Source: Cladorhizidae sp. MBARI D1340-BT2
Lineage: Eukaryota; Porifera; Demospongiae; Poecilosclerida; Cladorhizidae
Assembly (NCBI GenBank): GCA_028752905.1
Contig: JAQNBH010000014.1
Location: 25,046,353 to 25,110,352 of the forward strand
DNA: 64,000 nucleotides
Direction: 5' to 3'
In this document: piece by piece, positions 43,961 through 55,769 of the stretch
Numbering within the stretch: the stretch's first letter is position 1
Layout of the letters: every line of letters begins with the position of its first letter
Notes under the pieces: model-generated
What the model was told of the DNA's origin: nothing
Database searches by the model: none
Seen by the model: the letters and a program-made list of their open reading frames with translations, nothing else
Position numbers and translations under genes: made by a program

Positions 43961-44760
43961 TTAATCATGCCACATTTCCTATCAGCTATTAATCATGCCA
44001 TCCGTTCCTATCAGCTATTATAATCATGCCATCTTTTCCTATCAGCTATTAATCATGCCATCCTTGCCTATCAGCTATCAGCTATTAATCATGCCACATT
44101 TCCTATCAGCTATTAATCATGCCACATTTCCTATCAGCTATCAATCATGCCATCCAGTTCCTATCAGCTATTATTAATCATGCCACATTTCCTATCAGCT
44201 ATTAATCATGCCATCCTTTCCTATCAGCTATTAACCATGCCATCCTTTCCTATCAGCTATTAATCATGCCATCCTTTCCTATCAGCTATTAATCATGCCA
44301 TCCTTTCCTATCAGCTATTAATCATGCCATCCTTTCCTATCAGCTATTAATCATGCCATCCTTTCCTATCAGCTATTAATCATGCCACATTTCCTATCAG
44401 CTATTAATCATGCCATCCTTTCCTATCAACTATTAATCATGCCATCCTTTCCTATCAGCTATTAATCATGCCACATTTCCTATCAGCTATTAATCATGCC
44501 ATCCTTTCCTACCTGCTGATAGGAAAGGAATCGCATGATTAATAGCTGATAGAAAAGGATGGCATGATTAATAGCTGATAGGAAATGTGGCATGATTAAT
44601 ACCTGATAGGAAAGGATGGCATGATTAATAGCTGATAGGAAATGTGGCATGATTAACAGCTGATAGGAACTGTGGCATGATTAATAGCTGATAGGAATGG
44701 ATGGCATGATTAATAGCTGATAGGAAATGTGGCATGATTAATAGCTGATATTAATCATGT
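43961..44760. repeat. 29-bp minisatellite, right part, with an orientation switch
   Basis: Plus-oriented units (ATTAATCATGCC...CCTATCAGCT) run from 43961 to about 44512. There the array flips: CCTACCTGCTGATAGGAAAGG leads into minus-oriented units (GGCATGATTAATAGCTGATA) to about 44755, ending ATTAATCATG. The two halves can pair as a long imperfect hairpin. Confidence 0.93.
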
Positions 44761-44980
44761 AGCCAGTTACCACTTGCCTGTGTAGCCAGTTTTCTTTTCT
44801 CTAGTTTAGGATCTGTGCTGCTATTTTCAAGATCCAGATTTTCACCACATTAAAAATTGCAAAGCATTGACTTGATGAGAGAAGATGCGATAAAACTTGA
44901 ATCCTAGATAAAACTTGAATCCTAGCACTGATTGCATTCTGCCATTGTCCTACTATGAAAATCCAAGGTCTAACAATGAT

Positions 44981-45019
<39 letters not shown>

Positions 45020-45440
45020 TGTCATGGTAATGTGTTAAGAACATACAACCCCCATTACATCTTCTTGCTGGAATGGTTGCTTAACAATTTTTGGTCATGC
45101 ATATGGTGGCCAAGCAGGTTCCTGTAGGCAGAGCTTTATTAAGGCAGACTTTATAAAAATGGCAGGATTTGGGACAAACCATGTACTTTGCACCATACAT
45201 GAAATGACAGGGTCTAAGATAAACTGCATATTGGAAACGGCCACACCTCCTCATCCACTGCCTCCTCTCATCCTCCTTGTGCTCCATCTTCTACTTTTAT
45301 ACCGCATCCTTTGTACTCCTTGTTAGTACATCTCATTTACCTAATAAATAAGCAGATATATATACATCATTGTTGGTACATATCACATCAGATGCAGTGT
45401 GAACCCAGTAAGTTGCTGTTTGTGAAAGTGTTAATTACAA

Positions 45441-45478
<38 letters not shown>

Positions 45479-45595
45479 CATTATCAACTCTTATCATATA
45501 ATGAGTTTTGTGTTCAATTGCATCTTGAAATTGAAGATCTCCACTCTGCCTGTACGGGGTCACCATTTTTAAAGTGAACCAAATGGTAGTGACTC
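44761..45595. other. Microsatellites, no gene seen
   Basis: Contains (CA)n at 44983-45016 and (GT)n at 45444-45476. A 26-bp motif (GATAAAACTTGAATCCTAG) is doubled near 44890-44935. No coding sequence was recognised. Confidence 0.6.
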
Positions 45596-45990
45596 CTGTG
45601 GCAAGTATCTCGCTGTCATTTGGTAGTGATGTTCACTATCTCGTTTTTGCAGTGAATGTAACCACCTTAAAATGATCACGTGGATGATTCATGTGCACAG
45701 CCATTTCACTGTCGTGACTCTCTGTTAGAGTCATGTCCACATTACCTGGACTTGACTTTAATCACCTTTTATAACACACTGCAATGATTATGGACGTATT
45801 GAGCAAATGTGCTAGTATGAAAATCTCCACATCGGTCCCCAACGTTCCTTCGTCTTGCAGGTGAGTTGAAGAAATATAACGGTCACAATCCCTGCGAATG
45901 ACCCACTGACATGGAATCTCATGAGCAAATCTCCAATTGCTCTCATGTGTGTCACAGTGGTATTCTACTGGCATGTGCTGTGCCTCTGAT
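45596..45990 (-). pseudogene. OTU-like protease domain remnant
   Basis: The minus strand reads MPVEYHCDTHESNWRFAHEI, then GTLGTDVEIFILAHLLNTSI, a motif typical of OTU-type cysteine protease domains downstream of the catalytic Cys, and further on, in another frame, MAVHMNHPRDHFKVVTF with the H-F-x-V of the catalytic His region. It lies 0.2 kb downstream, in the same orientation, of the PIF1-like remnant, so both may come from one element. Stops interrupt it. Confidence 0.5.
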
Positions 45991-46186
45991 CCAGTGATGA
46001 TGGAGGATATGGTGAGGAACAGGAAGTTGCCTTCACTGCTGATGTGTCTCGACTTTCAAAGAGTTTGCTGAGCAGATATTAGTACCACCAAATGTGATGC
46101 CATTTAACTCCACACACCTCAGGCCCAAATCTTGGCAAGTTCTTTGCTGCTACTCCATATCCTAGAGATTGTACTTGAATAGACCA

Positions 46187-48940
46187 CTACTTCCTCGTTG
46201 CTTTCCTCACATGGTGCACTCTAGCTGGAATGCAAAGAGAGTCTAGAGTCGAACTTCTCACTTCACTCTGCGGTTGATGGTCTGTAAGAGGAACTATAAA
46301 TAGCATTGTGGCATTATGAATCTTCAGGAGTTGCTTGTCTTCAATCATTGAGCCATTATTGCAATTGCTGTTTGGTAGGTTTGAGATTCGCTGGTAATAA
46401 AAGGTGGATCCAAAACAAATCGTGTAAGTGACAGACTCAAGAGAAAGCCACATAGGGTTGTCCTGGTAAAAATTACATTCCTTGTCCAGTGTCAGTCCTT
46501 GTGCCTTATGGATGGTCATTGCCCAAGCAAATTTCAACGGTAGTTGTAGGCATGAGCATCCCTGGCAGCAGCATGACACCAATTCTTTGAATGATATCGG
46601 TGACGACTATACCATCAGTAAAGTAGGTCCACTATAACCATAGAAATGAGACATTCTGCTACTGGTAAATGATGTGGACCATCACCATGTTGTAGCAAAT
46701 GGCATCCATACTGCCCATTGCTCCATCTACCAGCCCTTCTTCAACCCAAAGGTTGGAAGTCAGCAAGCTACAAGTATCGAGCACACCAAAGGTTCCTATC
46801 CAGAATTGTTAGTCGAACACTTGAAAACATCTGGTCCTGCATGCACTGCATTGTCTGATAACAGCGACTGGGTCTCCACTTGCTTTAAGTTTAGCCACCT
46901 TGTGCTACACAATAGATTCTGCTGTAGGTTGAAGCCAGAGGAAATTACAAAACTGTTCCATAATATGGTATTGTGGCATATGTTAAGGTGTTTGCTTCAT
47001 CAGGTGTTCCCAGTTGGATATGGAAACCTCACTATTTCTCAAGTGAAGCAGTATGTCATGGAACAGCACCTGATCCAAATCATCACCTGACTGGCGCATT
47101 GGCTGAAAGACTAATGCATAGTAAAAAAATTGAAGTACACTTCTCCCTACATCGGACATGAACGAATACGATGACACTGACTCTGACGTACAGTGGAAGA
47201 TCCATAACTGGGAGCAGCTGCCCAAAATTACCAAAAATCAGGAAGGAGCAACCTCCAAACACCTGATCAGCAGAATGAAGAAAATCCTGTCTGTCAATTT
47301 GCCCAAACAACTTCCTTCCGACCACTGACATCTCATTAATGGTGCGGTATGGCACGACTCTAAAGGTCTGCTGCAACTCCTGCAAGGCTGGACAATCAAG
47401 GTCTTTAAAATCCCTTTTGGTAGGGAGAGCCAAGAGTGAGTGCAGAGTGTGACCATCAGCGTTGAATGCTGCAACTCCTGTTGATGCAGAATGCACACGT
47501 GACTCTGGAGAAGAAGTTTAGGAACTGGGTCAGAAAAAAATTTCCCATTCCAGCTGTTCCAGATATTATCATGCGTAGTAGCACTGGCACCAGAGGTGCT
47601 TGCTTACAATGGAATAAACCTCAAGCGGCTTGCCTTGCAACAGTGGTTGCAACAAATGGCTGGTCATCAAGTGCTGCTTCCTGTTGACGGATGATGAATG
47701 TTGCTGCTTCTTCAAGTTTGGGTATAATAGAGCATCATTACCCCAATCAATGTAATCAGTGGTGTTGGACACACTAAGCTGGCATATTAGCATTCACTCC
47801 TCAGTGTCCCTTGCTGCAGCTGAGTTGCGAACCACATGTCTCTCTGGTCATCCTCTCTAGCATCAATTTCTTGGTGAGGTTGTGCTCTAACTGGTGGATG
47901 TCATCTTTAGTGTAGTTGGTGCACTGCCAGAACACAAAAAGTGTGAATATGCTGGTCTCATATCGCTGGACTTGTCGAAAGGATTTGTCGATCATCAGCT
48001 TTTGTCAGCAGTACTGGTCATATTTTGGACCATGAGGATTGGGTAAACAATTTGGTCACACAATTACCACAACAGACATTGATTTCAGAGAGGGTGAAGC
48101 GCCGGACAGATCCTTAGGCATAGCTACAGTACTGCTGAACAAATTCGAGCAATGTGATGAAGAGTCACTTTTTGTCTGGCCCTGTATATGTCTATTGCTA
48201 ATTGTTTAGTTGCTGGATAATTATCATGCAAATTGTCACGTAGCACACAAGATGTGTCCAGCCTTAGCACAACAAAGTCTCTAGATGATTTGTAGAAGGG
48301 AAGCTGAAGAAGCAGATGAACTTCCTGAACACTACAGCAACTCACACCTGTTTTGAAGGATGTGCTGTCATCTGCATGGCCTCTCCCAATGCTGGCAAAC
48401 ATCAGCGGTGCTGAGTGCAGCTCACACTTAAGTATACTTGGCCAAGTAATCGATCACCTTCGGCTTGGAAATGCAATACTGCATGTCTACATTTTCTTTC
48501 CATTCTGCAACCGTATTAGCATTTACCAAACCATTGTTGCGAGTGGAATGGCTTGTTGCACACATGTGGATCTGTCATGGGAGGTGGGCTGCATCAATGT
48601 TGCTGCCATCTGGGAGTATGGTTCGATTTCTTGTGTTGATGAGTATATGGATGCCTGGAAAAGTGCCCGACACGAATCCTTCGGTGTTGAACTCACTTAT
48701 GGGTGATGCACAATTGCAAGTTGGCCAAGGTACAGCCCTTTTACAAGACTGTTGCACATTTTTCTTCGGTCAAGCATTGTTGAATGCCAACAGGAACAAG
48801 TGTCCACCTTGATGCATCAGCACATGATTGATTTTTCTGAACCTGTTCACTGCCATCTGATAACGCACACTCTTTAGAGACAAAGTGAGTCAAAATGACA
48901 CCATACTCTGCCAGGACATAGAGTGCATCTTGATCCAAAG
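46187..48940 (-). pseudogene. PIF1-like DNA helicase, decayed, with long N-terminal region
   Basis: From 48938 downward the minus strand gives an N-terminal region of unknown type (MDQDALYVLAEYGVILTHF, FPGIHILINTRNRTILPDGS, LPPMTDPHV, GQVYLSVSCTQHR). Then comes the helicase: ISGTAGMGNFFLTQFLNFF where GTAGxGKS is expected (Walker A Lys to Asn and Ser to Phe), STGVAAFNADGHTLHSLL, SFLIFGNFGQLLPVMDLPLY (Walker B-like), MRQSGDDLDQVLFHDILL and finally LPLKFAWAMTIHKAQGLTLD. Order and motifs fit PIF1 helicases such as those of Helitrons. Multiple frame changes plus the lost Walker A Lys make it inactive. No Helitron HUH-Rep motif was found. Confidence 0.75.
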
Positions 48941-49305
48941 AAATGTTGCAATATCAAGTTTTCTGACCGACTCCCCTGTGAGGGCTCGCAAACAACATGT
49001 TTCCATCAAGTTTAACTGGTTACGTACTAGCTAGGTAATAACTGGCCATGAAGACTGGTAATGCTGATGCAATGGGGAATCTATAGGGCATGTGTTTGAC
49101 TTTAGCCTCTCCAATTTTTGGGTACCAAAACCAACCATATTTCCCCAGATTCTATTGGAAAATCATTAACTCCACCAAATCCACAGACAACATAAATACA
49201 ATTAAAAAATAGAACCAGCATCAACTCAGACAAGATTTGGTTATTTCTTACAGCATAAGCTATCTGACTACACATAAAAATATTCATGTTCAGAATCAAT
49301 TAAAA
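48941..49305. other. No gene seen
   Basis: AT-rich spacer between the helicase remnant and dispersed repeat copy C. One 65-codon minus frame shows nothing recognisable. Confidence 0.4.
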
Positions 49306-50300
49306 TATAGTTGCTATTGCTTATCTTCATTGCTAGGCTTGCATCATCCCTAGAAGTTTCCTTAGGTTCAGGTAAAGCTTATACACTCCATCTGTCCATG
49401 TTTCTATAAAAATTAATAACCGACAAGATGAATGGTGAAGTTTCAATCTGACTTAGCCACTCCATTAATCCAACCCACTCTAGCTATGAACATTTATTAA
49501 AATGGAAATGATCGTAAAAAAACAAGTTTCTAAATAAAAAATTAGCTAAGACTTAATCGTAACTGCCAACTGATTTTATTATCATATGTAAAAAGGTCAC
49601 ACTCAATAGCCAAGAGGCTAATATGAAGAGTATGTTAAGTTGATTATAGTTAAGTAGTTAAAAGTTATGTGATTGATAAGGGGTGTTAAATATAGTGCTT
49701 AAATTGTCCAAGTGAATTAGTTTATTTTAATGTAATCAGGAAGAGAGTTCCAGAGCCTAGTAGTTGTAGGGGAAAAATGAAAGGTAAGCAGATGAGTTCT
49801 GTGTGGGATTAGCAGACGATTACTGGGATGGAAGGATCGATTACTGGGGTGGAAGGATCGGAGGTTGTAGTAGGGAGTTGGTTGGCATGGCGAAGGCTAG
49901 AAGAAAAATCTGTTATTGTGAAAAAGTTTGAAGAAAAAGATAAGTTTGGCATTACGGCGGCGAGAGGATAGAGATGGAAGATGAAGCTTAGTGAGAAGAG
50001 AAGTGTAGTGGGAGGACCATCGTTTACTACATAATTTACATGCAGAGTATTGTATTCTCTCAAAATGAGAAGAAAGCTGGGATGATTGAGGGTCCCAGAG
50101 GAAAGAACAGTACTCCAGATGGGGACGGATAAGCGATGTGTACAGGCGAAGAAGAGTACAAACTGGAAATGATCGTCATGGTCAATCTTCCATATTATAA
50201 TCCAATCGGATGGCATCAATAATTATCAGTGTATAGTATTAGGCCTGCAGCTATGCCAGAAGTAGGATAATAGTTGAGCAATGTGATCTAAATTTCCAGT
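49306..50300. repeat. Dispersed non-coding repeat, copy C, split by a LINE insertion
   Basis: 49306-49515 matches the first half of copy A (GTTGC(C/T)TATT, CTTCATTGCTAG, CTGTCCATGTTTC, TGGAAATGATCG). 50164-50300 matches the second half (GGCATCAATAATT, TATTAGGCCTGCA, GCAATGTGATCTAAA). The LINE fragment at 49516-50163 explains the gap. Confidence 0.75.
49503..50176 (-). mobile_element. 5'-truncated LINE insertion with 13-bp target duplication
   Basis: TGGAAATGATCGT occurs at 49503-49515 and 50164-50176, bracketing 648 bp. The minus strand of the insert encodes the C-terminal end of a LINE reverse transcriptase: PHLEYCSFLWDP-like text at the 5' side, KLCSKRWSSHYTSLLTKLHL, LPSLSSRRRNAKL, and RLWNSLPDYI at the end. 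The first codon lies at the junction, so the element is 5' truncated. The 3' end lacks an obvious poly-A. Within the insert a 20-bp motif (TTACTGGGATGGAAGGATCG) is tandemly doubled. Confidence 0.82.
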
Positions 50301-50447
50301 TGATAGACAATATAACATTATGCAATAGGGAGAGAGCTCGCGCGCTAATTAAAAAAAAACCCGCGGAATCAGGCTCTTGTTTTTAGAGTCAAAGTTTCAA
50401 CCGGAGAAACACGCATGCCTATGCTGGGGTATGCCCAGAGCAGTTTC

Positions 50448-50457
50448 TATTTAAATC
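50448..50457 (+). promoter_or_regulatory. Possible TATA-like box of the HMGL/EF-hand gene
   Basis: CTATTTAAAT lies about 75 bp before the ATG at 50524, after a GC-richer stretch. Its position would suit a core promoter; there is no direct evidence of a start site. Confidence 0.3.
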
Positions 50458-50523
50458 CACCAGGAGCGCAAGCTAGCACACTTTTTGCCAGTCCAGAAGT
50501 TTATTACATCAGGTTAAAAAAAT

Positions 50524-52207
50524 ATGGCTGCAGCTGAATTCCAAGATCTCCTCCACGTTATGGATGAGGAAATTGCTAAGGCGGCTGAAAAGCGCAGCAT
50601 CCTGCGCAACTTGGATATGTTCATCCTAGACAACTCAATACGAGAAACTACGGTGGGGCAACTGAGAGGACACATGGTGGGGGATAAAAAAATAATCTTG
50701 GAAGAAGTCAGGAAATGTGGATTTACCAACATCATAGTTGCCTCGTTCTCCCACATGCCTAGAGTGGATGATAAGTTTGTCAAACAATTGTCCGAGACAG
50801 AGTCTGATATGAGTGGTTTCTTCTCCTTCTCAGAGGTGATTAGCCTAAAGGACCCTGAAGCTATACCTGTGGCTTTGACCAAAATGAAGAAGTACAGGCT
50901 AAGAAATGTCATCTTTGAGGTTGATGTTGCGACTGAAGATTAAAAAAATTATCCAGAATTTAGCTCAAAGATCTGTGAGCTTCTGAAAAAGCGTATCAAC
51001 TGGACGTTCCAAAATCTCGCTGAAGATGCAAAAATCTTTGGCAGTTTTAGAGATTTTCCTTTTGCTATGGCAACGGCACCTAAGCGCGTATTTACCATTG
51101 TGAAATGTTTGGCTGACATGCCTGCTGCTAGGCATCCTTTCGGCATTGCATTCGAAGAGCCTACTGGAAATACCCTTCCTGAGTTTGTTGCTGGTTCGAC
51201 CAAGAGCATCCGTAAATGCATGAATGACAATGGATGGAGCTCTGGGAAAATTATAGTACACGTTCACAACAAATGGGGTTTTGGTGATGCAACTCAAGTG
51301 GAATGCCTCGGTAGTGGAGCAGACAGGGTTTGGGCTGGTGTCTGCGAAGAAGGGGCTGGTGTAGGACATGCTTCTTCCACTGTCTCCATCATGAATCTTG
51401 TGCGTATGGGAAACACAAAAGTTCAGAAGAAGTTCAACTGCACCTACTTGCGTGAAGCTGCTATCAACGTGACTTAAAATCACCACTAATGCCCTTCCTC
51501 ATCCTAAGCAGATCATCTATGGTGCTCGTGCCTTGGATATGGTCTTTGACTTTGGTGGGGTGGCAGAACTAGATGAAGGAATACGCTCATTCAACATGGC
51601 CAAATGTTTTGGTCTTGAGGCACCCAAACGCATTAGCACTCTCGCTTCCACTGCCATGATCAGGGATAGGCTTGTCAACTTATTTGGTGAAGACGAGCAG
51701 TTTAATGATGAGATGGCATTAAAAATGAAGCAGCTGATGATTACTGACCTAACCAGTGGTCGCAAAGAGGAGTACATGAGCTATGTGGGAATTGCTTTAC
51801 TCTTTGATCGCGCTGGCGGAAAGCTCACAGTTGAAATGCGAGATGCAATTGAAGTGGTTGAGGTCAAGTTGGAGTCTCATAAGAGGCTTATTGAAGAGAT
51901 TCGGGCCATTTGGGATGAATGGGATATACGCGATGGTGTTAAAGATGATCGCCTTGAATTCCACGCCTTCTACAATGGCTTCATGTCTTCATATTTTGGT
52001 TGCTACGAATGTGATACGGCACGCAAAGCTCTCAAGGCTATTGACATGGATGAGGATGGTACAATTGATTGGAGTGAGTTCAGTGTCTACCTCAAATGGG
52101 CTCTGCATCAATATCCTCAGATTTCTACGACGGATGACCTTTTGTCTACTGCATTTTTGAAGGGAATTATTCCAGCAATGTATGACAATCTTGCTCTAAA
52201 TAATTAA
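50524..52207 (+). pseudogene. HMG-CoA-lyase-like (HMGL) domain plus EF-hand protein, intronless, two lesions
   Basis: One frame from ATG 50524 reads MAAAEFQDLLHVMDEEI, then LDNSIRETTVGQLRG (metal and substrate end of the HMGL barrel), FTNIIVASFSHMPRVDD, FGIAFEEPTGN, IIVHVHNKWGFGDATQVECL (metal-binding H-x-H of the family) and CTYLREAAINVT. In-frame TAA at 50941-50943 breaks it once, and an extra T near 51473 shifts the remainder into the frame 51533-52207. That part ends in a perfect EF-hand loop (D-M-D-E-D-G-T-I-D-W-S-E) within KAIDMDEDGTIDWSEF. All sequence is otherwise collinear over 1.68 kb with no intron. It may be a retrocopy or a single-exon gene lost recently; two assembly errors would also explain it. 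Substrate unknown. Confidence 0.8.
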
Positions 52208-52892
52208 GCTTAAAACACTCCAGCCTATATAGGAAGATTGGAGTACTTTAATTTGTAGAGGGACTCCATAGAAAATAATGATGTGAAATTTTGTGAACTA
52301 TAATTATTGTTTATAAATTTTTTAAATAACAAAATTGACAGGTATACTATAATTATGCATAACATTACACATGTTAACAGATGTGTTAAATGAATGATTA
52401 CCCCACTTATGAAGAACAAAAACGAGCATAAGCTCCACTTGCAATCTCTACCGGCCATCTGGGCTAAACACAGGGTTGACCATGTGTATATAGGAAAAAA
52501 TGATATTAATTTACAAACAGGAGGCTGCTTTGTGATGATGTCATGTTTATATAAACGGACCCGGTTTTTTATATTTCTTCTCTTTTTTAAGACCTTCATG
52601 GACAGCCAACGAGGTCAATAGCTGCCACAAAGTGCAAGTGTGGCATGGCACACAATTCCGATGGTTAGCTTAAGTGCGGTTTGTTGTGGGGCAGGACTCC
52701 TGGAGGTCAGGCAAAGGTCATGAAAAACAAGATAGAGGTCATACACTATGACCATTGCATATTGAGAACACTGTTCATCACCTCCCTTGCATAGTAATAA
52801 ATAAATAATTAATAGTAATTATAACAACTTTCTCAGCAATCAACTTCTCAATAACCTTCTCAATAATCAACTTGAAATTATACTCTCTCTCG
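52208..52892. other. No gene seen
   Basis: AT-rich 3' flank of the HMGL-like gene. A minus-strand Lys/Ala/Ser frame at 52778-52987 belongs to the start of the next minisatellite. Confidence 0.4.
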
Positions 52893-53290
52893 AGGTTTCG
52901 ACTAGATGCTCTACCCTTCATCATGAGGTTTCGCCTAGATGCTCTATCCTTCATCAGGAGGTTTCCACTAGATGCTCTAGCCTTCATCAGGAGGTTTTAA
53001 CTAGATGCTCTAGCCTTCATCTGCTCTAGCCTTCATCAGGAGGTTTCGACGATGCTCTAGCCTTTATCAGGAGTTTTCCACTAACTGCTCTAGTCTTCAT
53101 CAGGAGGTTTTGACAGGTGCTCTAGTCTTCATCAGGAGGTTTCGACTAGATGCTCCAGGAGGTTTCGACTAGATGCTCCATCCTTAATCAGGAGGTTTCG
53201 ACTAGATGCTCCAGCCTTCATCAGTAGGTTTCGACTAGATGCTCTAGCCCTCATCAGGAGGTTTCTACTAGATGCTCTAGCCCTCATACT
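52893..53290. repeat. 33-35-bp minisatellite
   Basis: About twelve imperfect units based on AGGAGGTTTCGACTAGATGC then TCTAGCCTTCATC. Some units are shortened (for example near 53020-53120 and 53150). A single related unit stands at about 34445-34475. Confidence 0.9.
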
Positions 53291-55769
53291 ACAAATATTT
53301 TTGGGGGCGCTTCATATTTTCTGTGAAATTTTCTATCACACCTATGCTGCACTAGCAAACACTAGCCTAAACTTGCAGCAGATGCTGAACCTTCTGAGTA
53401 ATTCATCTTCATAGAAATACAACAGCTTGTAAAATAATTAATACCATCTTGATTGGCTGCTCCTCATATAGAAGATTCCTTAACCATTCTGGCACAGATT
53501 TGTACTTTGTGACAATGTGTTCTATATAATATTATAATATTGTACTATATAGGCTGGGTTTTGCCTATCAATGTGTGCACTGGATGCAGAATTACATGGC
53601 AAATTGAGAGTGTGCACTATTTTGCTTCAAATACTCAGTATATTCAAGGGCATGGAGTTAGTCAAAAGTGCAGTCTATTCAAGATAGTATGGCAAAAATT
53701 AGTAAAATAACTATAAGCCTTATACTGTACAACTAACTACAACACACCGACAACTCATATTTTTCATCATGCTATTCCTACACTGCAAATTTAAATTTTA
53801 CTCCTAAAGGAGCTATTGTAAATGGACAGGGTAGTTCAGTCTTTACAAATGACCTCAGTCAGCCCTTGCCAATCAATCTTTTGTTGCCATCGCAAGATAT
53901 CCTGCTTGGCTTGCAACAAAATTCGTATTTGCATCTAGTTCCTGATCATAGTAAGCATATACTCTATCGAGTATTCTTGCTCGTGTCATGGTAATCCATT
54001 TTTAACTCAGAACGTATATTACAATTGGGTCTATAGAGTTTGTGGGATTCTCAGGAATGCTGTACATGAGTACTCTCTATATTGGTATGATTTAATGACA
54101 GATGGCAAAACCTCAAAATCATTACTAGGCTTTGGCAGATTATTTATTCACTTGTGAGCATGATGTGCCAAGACATTTATCCCGCCTCAGCTAAAACTCA
54201 GATTGACATATTCTTAGTCTCCTAAACGATATGACTTCAAGCACATCTTACTTAGAAATCAACGAAATTGATTGTCAAGATATATCCGGATATTTTGCTT
54301 CCTCCGCCTCCTGGATAGAGTTGAGAATTTAAGGTGGATCAGGAGTTCACAGTATGAGCCTTTACAGGTTTAGAGGCCACTTTAGCCTGGCAGCAAATTT
54401 GCATAGCATTGCTTGTTTGAATGAACATAAAAGTATGGGTCCCAGAGGGAGGAACAGTAATCAACAATTAACAGGATCGTACACTGTTGTACAACTGAGC
54501 GAGAGCAATAGCGAAGATGAGATGGAAGTGTCTGTGAGGATGCTAACCTGTCACTTGGAATAGCGAGTAAGATAGAATAAGAAGCTGATAACTGCTTTCC
54601 TATAATTGGTTTGACTCCTACATTGGTTTGACAATTGTTATAAAATGCTGGAAGACAACAAAGTTCACATCTCAGCTAAAACTCACTTTGGCAATTTATC
54701 AGCACCCAAATGGTAGTTTTGCTGTTTTTAACTCAATAATAAGAACTCCAGTGTGTCTTGTAAACCTTTGCTAAGGTAATGAACTGGAAGATCAATAACT
54801 GTGAAATTATTTATTTCCACCCTCTTAACTTGAGCTACTAGATCCAATTTTATTACAGGAAGATTCCAAACATCCTAATGACTTGCAGTGATCAACACAA
54901 TAACAACACTAGTATGTGAGCAATATTGATTAGCTGAGATGGATACACTGCAAAGAAGAGATATTTCAGCTGCTGAAGGGCAAGAAGTTGCTGAGCTATC
55001 TGTTCAAACTCACATATGCATTCAATCTGATGACAAATTTGAGCAATTTTGGGAAAAATAACAGATTGAAGCCTATAATATTTGAACCTTCCTTACCTTC
55101 TTCACCAAAGACCCATGATTTTTCAATCTGGCACTGCTGAAGCATTGTTTGACTCTATAATCATAAAAGTTTTCGTAGTCATCAAAAAAAATCCGTAACA
55201 GTGCATGTTGCGTAGTCATACAAAAATTTGTTGGTGAAATTCTACACTCAGTAAGTTCACATGGCCTCTAATCGACTTCAGTTTTTTTATACAGCTTTTT
55301 GCTTTGTAACCTCGTGAGCCAGGATTGTGCAACTCTAGTCTACACTAGGAGGTTGAATTGATGTATTCAAGTTCCTCTCGTTGTGGAAGCCAACTGTCAT
55401 TAGTGACTAGATAAAATTAACTTCAGTTTTTCCTAACGTAGATTCGTAGCTAAACATTTTTTGCGAGCACATTTGAGCTGACCCCACCTCAGGTGGGTGA
55501 GCTTCCGGCAGTCTTGTACAGCTGCGCACTGGTCTATATTACACCCGAAGGAGGAAGTCAACACTTCTAGGGCCACTTGAGCCTGAGGCAGTCCGGGACG
55601 TGCTAATTACGAGCATATAATTATAGCCCAGGCAAATCGTAAGAAAAGCTGCAGCAAGATATAAACCTTTACTGGAGTTAGTCGACATTATGACATCAAA
55701 ACATGAGACAAACATAAGAACCAAATCAACAACTATGGGATTCTTTATACCATGCTAAGAAAGATTAGT
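53291..55769. other. No gene recognised
   Basis: 2.5 kb of AT-rich DNA with only short frames (for example 54354-54563 plus and 55539-55724 minus) and no family motif, tandem array or inverted repeat that I could see. Confidence 0.4.

Noticed and set aside
43961..44760. CRISPR-like regular repeat spacing
   Set aside because: Units are contiguous 29-bp tandem repeats without unique spacers, in a eukaryotic setting; this is a minisatellite.
52778..52987. Minus-strand frame rich in Lys, Ala, Ser and Arg repeats
   Set aside because: It is the translation of the start of the 33-35-bp minisatellite.
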